Below are positions 1 through 4,856 of a DNA stretch of 8,855 nt, one piece after another; the first letter of the stretch is position 1; each line of letters starts with the position of its first letter. Made by a program: the position numbers and the translations under genes. The stretch comes from an uncultured Oscillospiraceae bacterium. GTDB taxonomy: Bacteria; Bacillota; Clostridia; Oscillospirales; Oscillospiraceae. The stretch lies in assembly GCA_910589085.1 (NCBI GenBank), contig CAJUSG010000036.1, forward strand, positions 1 to 8,855, written 5' to 3'. The notes beneath the pieces were generated by a model. It was given only the letters and a program-made list of their open reading frames with translations, ran no database searches and was not told the origin of the DNA.

Positions 1-74
1 CCAGCTTCGACCCGTCGGTGCTGAAGTTTTCCGATGAATACTACGATGTTCTGGGTCTGGAGCGGCCCGAGTAA
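1..74 (+). CDS. C-terminal end of an unidentified protein
   Basis: An open frame enters from the left edge and ends at TAA (72-74). The visible tail reads SFDPSVLKFSDEYYDVLGL and then ERPE. It is acidic and aromatic-rich, with codon use like the other GC-rich genes here. I do not recognise the family from 24 residues. The ribosome binding site of the next gene (AAGGAGGT, 73-80) overlaps this stop codon, so the two genes are probably co-transcribed. Confidence 0.6.
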   Translation, partial: SFDPSVLKFSDEYYDVLGLERPE

Positions 75-86
75 GGAGGTTTCCCC

Positions 87-260
87 ATGCTACCCCAGGA
101 CCCCATGATTTTGCTCAGCTACGTGAACACCAAGCTGCGGGACGACTACCCCAGCCTGGAGGAGCTGTGCGTCGCTCTGGACGTGGACCGGGAGGAGCTG
201 GTCAGCAGGCTGGAGGGCGTAAATTACAGCTACAATCCGGAGCGCAACCAATTTATCTGA
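87..260 (+). CDS. DUF4250 family small protein (57 aa)
   Basis: This 57-residue protein starts at ATG 87, 6 bases after AAGGAGGT (73-80), and ends at TGA 258-260. It begins MLPQDPMILLSYVNTKLRD and ends with VNYSYNPERNQFI. The MLPxDPxxLLSxVNTKLRD opening, the central SLEELCVALDVDREELVSRLEG helix pair and the xYxxxxNQF ending match what I know of DUF4250, a family of short proteins common in Clostridia and Bacteroidetes with no assigned function. The middle resembles a small helix-turn-helix-like fold, but that is inference. It has no signal peptide or membrane segment, so it should be cytosolic. It lies directly behind the preceding gene and is followed by a terminator, so it is the last gene of its operon. 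Confidence 0.82.
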   Translation: MLPQDPMILLSYVNTKLRDDYPSLEELCVALDVDREELVSRLEGVNYSYNPERNQFI

Positions 261-264
261 ATCC

Positions 265-304
265 AAGCCGGCTGGTAGTCCACCAGCCGGCTTTCAAAAT
301 TTTT
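265..304 (+). terminator. Intrinsic terminator after the DUF4250 gene
   Basis: A perfect 12-base-pair stem (arms AAGCCGGCTGGT 265-276 and ACCAGCCGGCTT 282-293) closes a 5-base loop and begins 4 bases after the stop codon. The U-tract is modest and displaced (TCAAAATTTTT, five Ts at 300-304). Termination is therefore likely but may not be complete. Confidence 0.75.
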
Positions 305-316
305 CTGGAGACCCTC

Positions 317-342
317 AACAAATTTCCCCGTTCAATCGTGTA
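317..342 (+). promoter_or_regulatory. Candidate ECF-type autoregulatory promoter of the sigma factor gene
   Basis: No good sigma-A promoter is visible between the terminator and the sigma gene. There is an AAC (317-319) followed 17 bases later by CGTGTA (337-342). This resembles the AAC-N16/17-CGT layout of many Gram-positive ECF sigma promoters, which often autoregulate. The resulting transcript would start about 15 bases before the AGGAGG at 361-366. The match is short and could be chance. Confidence 0.3.
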
Positions 343-375
343 TCAGACAGAGGAACGCAAAGGAGGCGGAATCGG

Positions 376-867
376 ATGGGCGCGTACGCCAGGGAGGAAA
401 TCGAAGCAATTTACCGGCGGCAGTTCAAGCTGGTGTACCAGATATGCCTGGTGCTGATGAAGAGCGTGCCCGACGCCGAGGATGCCGCCCAGACGGTCTT
501 TCGCAGGGTGATGGAGCGGGCCGAGCCCTTTCGTGATCCGGAGCACGAGAAGGCCTGGCTCATTGTCACCGCCCGAAACGAGTGCCGGGACCAGCTGAGG
601 CACTGGTGGCGCAGGTGCCGGGAGGACGCCTCCGCCCTGGAGGCGCTGGCCTGGGAACAGCCCGAGGACGGCTCCGTCTGGGAACAGGTGGCCGCCCTGC
701 CGGACAAGCACCGGCTGGTGCTGTTTCTCCACTACTGCCAGGGGTACAGCACCGACGAGATCGCTCAGATGCTGGGGGACAACCCCTCCACCGTGCGTTC
801 CCGGCTGGTCCAGGCCAGGAAGAAGCTGAAAATACGATTGGAGGCGGAAGGCTATGGAACCACGTGA
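376..867 (+). CDS. RNA polymerase sigma factor, sigma-70 family (ECF-like)
   Basis: This 163-residue protein starts at ATG 376 behind AGGAGG (361-366). Residues about 9-80 form sigma region 2: the PDAEDAAQTVFRRVMER segment is the core-binding helix, and EKAWLIVTARNECRDQLRHWWRR is the -10 recognition and melting part. Residues about 102-155 form region 4 (LPDKHRLVLFLHYCQGYSTDEIAQML then PSTVRSRLVQARKKLK), the -35-binding helix-turn-helix. Regions 1 and 3 are absent, as in ECF sigma factors, and the length is typical. It should direct RNA polymerase to a small regulon. The downstream gene overlaps it by 14 bases and encodes a membrane protein of the usual partner type, so its activity is probably controlled by sequestration. 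I cannot assign the ECF subgroup or the stimulus. Confidence 0.92.
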   Translation: MGAYAREEIEAIYRRQFKLVYQICLVLMKSVPDAEDAAQTVFRRVMERAEPFRDPEHEKAWLIVTARNECRDQLRHWWRRCREDASALEALAWEQPEDGSVWEQVAALPDKHRLVLFLHYCQGYSTDEIAQMLGDNPSTVRSRLVQARKKLKIRLEAEGYGTT

Positions 868-1972
868 TTTAAACCGCATGTTTGACGCTCTGGCTCCCAC
901 CCCGGAGCAGGAGCAGGCCGGGCTGGACCGCCTTCTCCGAACGGAAAGGAAGGTCAGACCTATGAAAAAGCTGAAAAAATTGACCGTGATTGGCATTGCC
1001 GCCGCGCTGATGGTCATCTCCTGCGCCGCCGCCGTGGTGACGGGACTGGACCAGCGGCTGATTGACTACTTTGGCGGCGGGAAGCAGGTGGAGGAGCTGC
1101 TTCTCCCCGGCGCCATGTCGGTGGACATCACCGCTGAGGACAACGGGGCCACGCTCCACGCCACCCAGGTGCTGCGGGATCGATACAGCATCGCAGTGCT
1201 GGCCGACTTCACCGTTCCCGAAGGGACAGTACTGGACGTAGAACGGTTTGCTGGGTTCTCACTGGACGATGAGGGCATACTGTTTCTAAACTCGGATGGA
1301 GTGCCGGTAAACGACAATATTGCGGACAGCTATGTCTTTACTTGCGGTTGGAGGCTGCTGGAGGATGGAAAACCGGAGGACAACCACCTGTCCATGCTGT
1401 TTTATTTGACCATCCCAGAGGGACTGCGGGAGAATCTGGATGTGACCGCGCTCCGTGTATCGACAATGAATATGGCATTCATCAACAATGGCAAAGTGGA
1501 ATGGCCCTATACTGGGAACTGGCCTATGGTAGTCCCCCTGCCTCAGAGCTATCAGGGCTATACCCAGCAGTTTGACCAGAGAGTGGGGGAACTGGACGGG
1601 TCGGCCATCCGTCTGAAGGAGGTCTATCTGTCTCCCATCACTCTGAAGGTCACCCTGGAGCGGGAAGAGGAAATTCACGCCAGCCTTTCGCCAGAAGAGA
1701 GGGAGCAGCAGTGGACACGCTGGGCCTTCGCGCTGCGCGAGGAGCAGTCCGACGGGGTCAGCCGCGCGGTCCTAACCACGCGGGACGGGTGTAAAATTCC
1801 TCTGGAATTTCGGGATGGCTCCGCAGATGGGGTGAACACAAACCAGTACAATTATGTGCTCCGCCTGACCCAGGCCACCGATGTGGAGGAACTCCAGGGC
1901 GGTATCCTCACCCTGCGTGTCGGGGATGGGAGCGTGGACATCCCCCTGGACAATCTGGTCCCGGCGGAATAA
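854..1972 (+). CDS. DUF4179 domain anti-sigma-like membrane protein
   Basis: This 372-residue protein starts at ATG 854, inside the end of the sigma gene, with GGAGG at 840-844. Residues 1-37 are a cytosolic N-terminus (MEPRDLNRMFDALAPTPEQEQ...) of the kind that contacts a sigma factor. Residues about 43-63 are one transmembrane helix (TVIGIAAALMVISCAAAVV). The region just after it (LDQRLIDYFGGGKQ...) matches the start of DUF4179, found in partners of clostridial ECF factors. Residues 70-372 would be extracytoplasmic and are rich in beta-type sequence. No zinc-binding HxxxCxxC anti-sigma motif is present. The likely role is to hold the sigma factor at the membrane until an external signal is sensed; this is inferred from gene order and family. 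The part encoded by about 1200-1560 is clearly less GC-rich than the rest of the gene. Confidence 0.82.
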   Translation: MEPRDLNRMFDALAPTPEQEQAGLDRLLRTERKVRPMKKLKKLTVIGIAAALMVISCAAAVVTGLDQRLIDYFGGGKQVEELLLPGAMSVDITAEDNGATLHATQVLRDRYSIAVLADFTVPEGTVLDVERFAGFSLDDEGILFLNSDGVPVNDNIADSYVFTCGWRLLEDGKPEDNHLSMLFYLTIPEGLRENLDVTALRVSTMNMAFINNGKVEWPYTGNWPMVVPLPQSYQGYTQQFDQRVGELDGSAIRLKEVYLSPITLKVTLEREEEIHASLSPEEREQQWTRWAFALREEQSDGVSRAVLTTRDGCKIPLEFRDGSADGVNTNQYNYVLRLTQATDVEELQGGILTLRVGDGSVDIPLDNLVPAE

Positions 1973-1992
1973 GTGAAATAGAAAATTCCCTC

Positions 1993-2021
1993 TTGCATAT
2001 ACTAGAGAGCGGTGGTATAAT
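1993..2021 (+). promoter_or_regulatory. Sigma-A promoter for the short antisense RNA
   Basis: TTGCAT (1993-1998) and a perfect TATAAT (2016-2021) are separated by exactly 17 bases. The expected start is near 2028. No plus-strand open frame with a ribosome binding site follows. The transcript runs head-on into the minus-strand small gene and its terminator hairpin, so a regulatory RNA is the simplest reading. Confidence 0.72.
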
Positions 2022-2033
2022 AAAAACAGCCGG

Positions 2034-2045
2034 AAGCTGGTTAGA
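2034..2045 (+). repeat. Direct repeat copy A (in the antisense RNA)
   Basis: AAGCTGGTTAGA here is identical to 2193-2204. It lies about 6 bases from the predicted 5' end of the plus-strand RNA, outside the region where the two transcripts overlap. It therefore provides pairing to the small-peptide mRNA in trans. Confidence 0.7.
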
Positions 2046-2063
2046 GGATTCACGGCGCACATG

Positions 2064-2099
2064 CAAAAAAAGACCCCAGGGGGTGCCGCCCCTGGGGTC
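2064..2099 (-). terminator. Strong intrinsic terminator of the small membrane peptide gene
   Basis: A perfect 11-base-pair GC-rich stem (arms GACCCCAGGGG 2072-2082 and CCCCTGGGGTC 2089-2099) closes a 6-base loop. On the minus strand it is followed at once by seven Ts (complement of A2065-A2071), so it is a textbook terminator in that direction. It starts 18 bases past the stop codon at 2117. On the plus strand the same hairpin would close the antisense RNA but lacks a T-run. Confidence 0.85.
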
Positions 2100-2116
2100 C
2101 TGCTATGTCCCTATGC

Positions 2117-2215
2117 TCACTTGCCCTTGCGGTGTCTGCCGAGCCATTTGCTCACGCAGTTGCCGACTACGCTCGCTATGACAGACACAAGAAAGCTGGT
2201 TAGAATCTCTTCCAT
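2117..2215 (-). CDS. Small hydrophobic peptide (32 aa), putative type I toxin, Fst-like
   Basis: ATG 2215-2213 lies 8 bases after GGGAGG (2229-2224), and the stop is TGA 2119-2117. The peptide is MEEILTSFLVSVIASVVGNC followed by VSKWLGRHRKGK. Two acidic residues precede a single membrane helix (about residues 4-22), then a WL motif and a strongly basic tail. This matches the general plan of Fst-type toxins and of many unannotated small clostridial peptides with a hydrophobic stretch followed by KWLxR. Such peptides insert in the membrane and disturb nucleoid or membrane function when overproduced. It has its own promoter, a strong terminator and a convergent antisense RNA. It is too short for most gene callers. 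The toxin role is inferred from sequence plan and locus architecture; I cannot show homology here. The alternative is a benign small membrane protein with antisense control. Confidence 0.72.
   Translation of the reverse strand: MEEILTSFLVSVIASVVGNCVSKWLGRHRKGK
2193..2204 (+). repeat. Direct repeat copy B (within codons 5-8 of the small peptide gene)
   Basis: This is identical to 2034-2045. It is transcribed on the minus strand as UCUAACCAGCUU, so it is the target that the antisense RNA copy A can pair with. It lies only 9 bases downstream of the start codon, where an RNA duplex would block ribosome initiation. Confidence 0.7.
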
Positions 2216-2226
2216 GGCGCACACCT

Positions 2227-2253
2227 CCCTTCTGTTGCCAGATTGGAGAAGGG
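2227..2253 (-). promoter_or_regulatory. Possible leader stem-loop masking the ribosome binding site of the small peptide
   Basis: In the predicted leader of about 40 bases, CCCTTC (2253-2248) can pair with GAAGGG (2232-2227), and the right arm covers half of the GGGAGG ribosome binding site. The stem is only 6 pairs with a 15-base loop, so this is tentative. A leader hairpin that damps translation is a known feature of Fst-type toxin mRNAs. Confidence 0.35.
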
Positions 2254-2263
2254 CAGCGAAACA

Positions 2264-2292
2264 ATTATACCAGCTTTCGTCAAACTTCGCAA
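2264..2292 (-). promoter_or_regulatory. Sigma-A promoter of the small membrane peptide gene
   Basis: On the minus strand TTGCGA (2292-2287) is followed after exactly 17 bases by TATAAT (2269-2264). The transcript should begin near 2257 and end near 2064, about 190 nt. A nearer TTGACG would leave only 8 bases of spacing and is not usable as a -35 box. Confidence 0.72.
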
Positions 2293-2310
2293 CAGGCTGA
2301 AAAGTAAACC

Positions 2311-2338
2311 TTGCAATCCTGGGAAAATCGGGTAAAAT
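2311..2338 (+). promoter_or_regulatory. Sigma-A promoter of the HIT-LysR operon
   Basis: TTGCAA (2311-2316) and TAAAAT (2333-2338) have a 16-base spacer. The start would be near 2345, giving a leader of about 60 bases that opens with a hairpin. It sits back to back with the minus-strand promoter at 2264-2292. Confidence 0.55.
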
Positions 2339-2351
2339 AGAATTACCGCAA

Positions 2352-2381
2352 AAGAGCTCTCCGCAGCTGCGGAGGGCTTTT
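2352..2381 (+). other. Leader hairpin ahead of the HIT gene (possible attenuator or read-through terminator)
   Basis: A near-perfect inverted repeat is centred on CTCCGCAG/CTGCGGAG (2359-2374). It extends outward with G-U pairs to AAGAGC/GGCTTT and ends in four Ts. It begins about 7 bases into the predicted transcript and stops 6 bases before the AAAGGAGG ribosome binding site (2388-2395). It could stabilise the 5' end of the mRNA, attenuate transcription, or stop upstream read-through. The T-run is too short to decide. Confidence 0.45.
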
Positions 2382-2403
2382 GCAATGCAAAGGAGGTTTT
2401 TCC

Positions 2404-2742
2404 ATGTCTGATTGCTTATTCTGCAAAATCATCGCCGGGGAGATCCCGTCCAGCAAGGTCTATGAGGACGACGTGTGCCTGGCCTTCCACGACATCGACC
2501 CCCAGGCCCCCACCCACTTTCTGGTGATCCCCAAAACCCACATCGGCTCGGTGGCCGAGGTCACGGAGGACAACGCCGCTGCCGTGGCCCACATGCTCAC
2601 CGTCATCGCCCGGCAGTGCAAAAAGCTGGGGCTGGACAGCTACCGGGTGGTGTCCAACATCGGGGCGCAGGCGGGGCAGAGCGTGCCCCACCTCCACTTC
2701 CACGTCCTGGCCGGCCGGGACATGACCTGGCCTCCGGGCTGA
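2404..2742 (+). CDS. HIT family nucleotide-binding hydrolase (HinT-like)
   Basis: This 112-residue protein starts at ATG 2404, 8 bases after AAAGGAGG (2388-2395). An in-frame ATG at 2380 would run through that ribosome binding site and is rejected. The protein shows the full HIT fold. It has DCLFCKIIAGEIPSSKVYED at the start, with a CxxC that often holds zinc, then the FHDIDPQAPTHFLVIPK strand pair, and the histidine triad PHLHFHVL (H96, H98, H100). H98 is the expected nucleophile. It ends in GRDMTWPPG, the normal HinT C-terminus. HinT enzymes are cytosolic homodimers that hydrolyse purine nucleoside phosphoramidates and aminoacyl-adenylate-like adducts. The length is standard. It is followed after 7 bases by a LysR gene, so the two are probably co-transcribed, though no functional link is evident. 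Confidence 0.95.
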   Translation: MSDCLFCKIIAGEIPSSKVYEDDVCLAFHDIDPQAPTHFLVIPKTHIGSVAEVTEDNAAAVAHMLTVIARQCKKLGLDSYRVVSNIGAQAGQSVPHLHFHVLAGRDMTWPPG

Positions 2743-2749
2743 GCGGGCC

Positions 2750-3682
2750 ATGTTCGTCAAGAATCCGGACTATTTTCTCACCATTGTCAAGGAGCGGAGC
2801 ATCTCCAAGGCGGCGGAGCGGCTCTACCTGTCCCAGCCCTATCTGAGCCAGTACCTGGCCAAGCTGGAGGGAAGCCTGGGGGTGGTGCTGCTGGACCGCT
2901 CCCACTCCCCTCTGAAGCTCACCCCGGCGGGGGAGCTGTTCCACGCCTATCTGGAGCGCCAGAGCTACCTGGACCGGCAGCTGGTCAGCGACCTGCGGGA
3001 CCTTCAGGACCGGAAGCGGCCGGTGCTCCACATCGGGGTGTCCCCCTGGCGGGGGTCCACCCTCCTGCCCGACATCCTGCCCAGGTTCGAGGAGCAGTAC
3101 CCCGACGTGCAGGTGGTGCTCCACGAGGCCCCGGTGCCCGAGCTGGGGGCGCTGGCGGAGGCCAATGTCATCGACTTCTGCGTCATGCAGCCCCCCGGCG
3201 ACCTCACCGAGCTGACCTACGAGCCGGTGATGCGGGAGCACATCTTCCTGGTGGGCCACCGGGACCACCCGCTTCTCCGGGGGCTGTACAGCACCTACCA
3301 GGACCCCCGGCCCTTCCCGGACCTGCGTCTGCTGGAGCACGAGCGGATCATCATGCTTCCCGCCGACTGGCGGCTGTCCAGGCTGCTGTACAACACCTTT
3401 TCGGTCCACAGCGTAGAGCCCCAGAACATCCTGGTGACCACCAACACCACCACGGCCATCAACCTGGCGGCGGAGAAGCTGGGCTTTGCCTTTTTGCAGG
3501 AGAGCGGCATCCCCCGCACCCCCTACCTGGACCGGCTGGCCTGCTTCACCGTGGGCGAGCCGCCTCTGACCTGCCCGCTGGCGGTGGTCTACAAGAAGAA
3601 CGGCTTTCTGTCCCCCGCCGCCCGGGCCTTCATCGACCTGGTGCGGGACTTTTACAGCCGCTACGACCGGGGCACAGAGTAA
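2750..3682 (+). CDS. LysR family transcriptional regulator
   Basis: This 310-residue protein has a LysR winged helix-turn-helix at residues about 5-64 (FLTIVKERSISKAAERLYLS then QPYLSQYLAKLEGSLGVVLL and LTPAGELF). A linker helix follows to about residue 88, then a periplasmic-binding-protein-like effector domain at 92-305 (starting VLHIGVSPWRGSTLLPDILP). It should be a cytosolic tetramer that binds DNA and a small effector. The start ATG lies 7 bases after the HIT stop and has no good ribosome binding site of its own, so translation is probably coupled to HIT. LysR genes usually face away from their target operon. Here no divergent gene is adjacent, so the target is not apparent. A bidirectional hairpin follows the stop. 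Confidence 0.93.
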   Translation: MFVKNPDYFLTIVKERSISKAAERLYLSQPYLSQYLAKLEGSLGVVLLDRSHSPLKLTPAGELFHAYLERQSYLDRQLVSDLRDLQDRKRPVLHIGVSPWRGSTLLPDILPRFEEQYPDVQVVLHEAPVPELGALAEANVIDFCVMQPPGDLTELTYEPVMREHIFLVGHRDHPLLRGLYSTYQDPRPFPDLRLLEHERIIMLPADWRLSRLLYNTFSVHSVEPQNILVTTNTTTAINLAAEKLGFAFLQESGIPRTPYLDRLACFTVGEPPLTCPLAVVYKKNGFLSPAARAFIDLVRDFYSRYDRGTE

Positions 3683-3686
3683 GAAA

Positions 3687-3712
3687 ACTCCCTCAAAGAG
3701 GGAGTCTTTTTT
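3687..3712 (+). terminator. Shared intrinsic terminator between the LysR gene and the convergent membrane protein gene
   Basis: An 8-base-pair stem (ACTCCCTC 3687-3694, GAGGGAGT 3698-3705) with an AAA loop is followed by CTTTTTT for plus-strand transcripts. On the minus strand it is followed by TTTTCTT, so it can act in both directions. The minus-strand stop codon (3695-3693) lies within the stem and loop. Confidence 0.85.
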
Positions 3713-4055
3713 GTCCTGCCAGCCAGAGGGCTCCGCCGGCCTGATAGGCGGCGAAGTCCCAGGGGTCAAAGACGGCCCCTGGCCTGCACAGGGGGGCCGC
3801 CGCCTCCCACAGGAAGCCGCAGGCCAGCAGCAGGGGGAGGGTCTGCCGCCAGGAGCGCACCGGGGTCAGCCGGCCCCACCGGAGGAGCAGGTCGGTCCAG
3901 GCGACGATGGCCGCCCCGGCAAAGATATCATTGGCGTAGCAGGCCAGAAACCAGCCTGCGGGGCCGCCCAGCGTCGGGCGCAGCCAGAGCCGGTTAAGCA
4001 GGTAGAAGCCGCCGGCGGCCCAGAGGACGGCCCAGTCAAACCGCCTCCTGCTCAT
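3693..4055 (-). CDS. Small polytopic membrane protein of unknown function (120 aa)
   Basis: The start ATG (4055-4053) overlaps the stop TGA (4054-4052) of the upstream regulator as ATGA. It has no ribosome binding site of its own, so translation is coupled. About four hydrophobic segments are visible: 8-25, 34-57, 72-87 and 98-113. The N-terminus is positive (MSRRRFDW). Near the C-terminus FLWEAAAPLCRPGAVFDPWD and FAAYQAGGALWL suggest a conserved acidic/aromatic membrane motif reminiscent of VanZ-like small membrane proteins, but I cannot assign it to that family. Strict coupling to an HTH protein that itself carries a membrane anchor suggests the two work together, for example as a membrane-tethered regulator and its sensor. 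This is inference. Confidence 0.75.
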   Translation of the reverse strand: MSRRRFDWAVLWAAGGFYLLNRLWLRPTLGGPAGWFLACYANDIFAGAAIVAWTDLLLRWGRLTPVRSWRQTLPLLLACGFLWEAAAPLCRPGAVFDPWDFAAYQAGGALWLAGQKRLPL

Positions 4056-4783
4056 AGGAACATGAGCAGGAACATCGCCCCCAGGATCCCGACGATCACC
4101 GCCAGCACCGTCATCCCGAAGGACATGGGGGCGTCGGGCGGCCGGGGGGAGGACAGGTCTTCCACTATGTCGGCGTCAGAGAGGTTCATCCAATGCGCCC
4201 CGGCCTCCACGGGGTAGGTCCGCAGCTCGCCGGAGCCGGACAGCAGGGTCCTGGCCCGGAGAGCTGCGGCGCGGTCGGCGTTGCCGCAGATCTGGACCGG
4301 GGCGGCCCCCGTCAGGGTAATGTCGTAGCGCAGGGGATCGGTTTGGAGGCATTCGGGCAGGATATAGTCCCTTTCCCCGGGCAGCTCCTTATAGAATTTC
4401 CGCAGTGCCTCCTGGGTCTGCTCCTTGCTGCCCACACTCCACAGATACAGGTTATAGGGGCCGTCGTCCAGGGCATTCTGCGGGCTGTCCGTGAGGCACT
4501 GCCCGCAGCTGGGGCAGAACCGCTCCAGGCCGGTGACCGTCCCCTGGCAGTGGGGGCAGAGGCGGGGAAGTCCGTCGGCCTCCCGCTCCTCACCCAGCAG
4601 CAGCCAGTCGGAGGACACCCCCAGCGTCCGGCACATCTGGGCCACATAGGCCACGTCGGGGTTGGTCTGATCCCCCTCCCACTTGCTCACCGCCTGACGG
4701 GACACCCCCAGCTTCTCTCCCAGCTGTTCCTGAGACAGCCCGGCCTGTTTCCGGGCCTGAGCGATGCGTTCACCCAATGTCAT
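4052..4783 (-). CDS. XRE-type HTH regulator with zinc ribbon and C-terminal membrane anchor
   Basis: This 243-residue protein starts at ATG 4783-4781, 7 bases after AAGGAGG (4797-4791). A start further upstream at 4837 is rejected because it would pass through this site and precede the predicted transcript start. Residues 3-60 are a classical Cro/XRE helix-turn-helix (MTLGERIAQARKQAGLSQEQ then LGVSRQAVSKWEGDQTNPD). Residues 76-93 are a zinc ribbon (CPHC ... CPSC; C76, C79, C90, C93). A middle region (about 110-195) resembles a small alpha/beta domain. Residues about 220-243 are a hydrophobic helix running to the very end (MTVLAVIVGILGAMFLLMFL), so it is probably tail-anchored with the DNA-binding domain in the cytoplasm. 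It likely represses its own operon through the inverted repeat at 4857-4875. Its partner gene overlaps by 4 bases. Confidence 0.88.
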   Translation of the reverse strand: MTLGERIAQARKQAGLSQEQLGEKLGVSRQAVSKWEGDQTNPDVAYVAQMCRTLGVSSDWLLLGEEREADGLPRLCPHCQGTVTGLERFCPSCGQCLTDSPQNALDDGPYNLYLWSVGSKEQTQEALRKFYKELPGERDYILPECLQTDPLRYDITLTGAAPVQICGNADRAAALRARTLLSGSGELRTYPVEAGAHWMNLSDADIVEDLSSPRPPDAPMSFGMTVLAVIVGILGAMFLLMFL

Positions 4784-4808
4784 AAAAATCCCTCCTTCAT
4801 CTATCCTC

Positions 4809-4837
4809 AGCATAGCAAATCCGGGGCGGTTTGACAA
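4809..4837 (-). promoter_or_regulatory. Sigma-A promoter of the HTH regulator operon
   Basis: On the minus strand TTGTCA (4837-4832) and TATGCT (4814-4809) are 17 bases apart. The transcript would start near 4803, leaving a short leader with AAGGAGG just before ATG 4783. The -35 box contains one copy of the TGTCAA half-site that also builds the inverted repeat at 4857-4875. Confidence 0.6.
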
Positions 4838-4856
4838 GAAAAGAAAGCTGGAATGT

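Larger units (their letters stand above)
2028..2100 (+). ncRNA. Putative antitoxin RNA (about 70 nt) antisense to the small membrane peptide mRNA
   Basis: This RNA is predicted from the promoter at 1993-2021 and the strong hairpin at 2072-2099, which would form its 3' end. It carries AAGCUGGUUAGA (2034-2045) almost at its 5' end. That segment is the complement of codons 5-8 of the minus-strand peptide mRNA (2193-2204). Its 3' part is fully complementary to the 3' end of that mRNA. Two-point pairing of this kind is how RNAII controls the Fst toxin mRNA of the par locus. On this strand the hairpin lacks a U-run, so the 3' end is uncertain and the RNA may read further through the small gene. Confidence 0.55.

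Noticed and set aside
1993..2181. 62-codon plus-strand open frame from 1993
   Set aside because: Its ATG overlaps the -35 box of the plus-strand promoter, so the predicted transcript would not contain it; there is no ribosome binding site and no protein-like composition.
2270..2285. TTGACG on the minus strand as -35 of the small peptide gene
   Set aside because: It is only 8 bases from TATAAT; TTGCGA at 17 bases is the usable box.
2380..2403. Upstream ATG for the HIT protein (adds MQCKGGFS)
   Set aside because: The added codons are the AAAGGAGG ribosome binding site itself; the HIT family starts at the MSDCLFCK position.
2603..3769. 388-codon minus-strand open frame opposite HIT and LysR
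   Set aside because: It lies opposite two clear gene families and its product is low-complexity Gly/Pro/Val/Gln-rich, as expected from the reverse of GC-rich coding DNA.
4193..4834. 213-codon plus-strand open frame opposite the HTH regulator
   Set aside because: The minus strand holds a complete HTH/zinc-ribbon protein with a good start; the plus frame shows no motif.
4784..4837. Longer N-terminus (18 more residues) for the HTH regulator
   Set aside because: It would be translated across the AAGGAGG site and starts upstream of the predicted transcript start; HTH proteins of this type begin at MTLGERI.
4841..4851. AAGAAAGCTGG identical to part of the toxin repeat region (2189-2199)
   Set aside because: The 11-base match does not include the TTAGA half and has no related transcript; it is probably chance.
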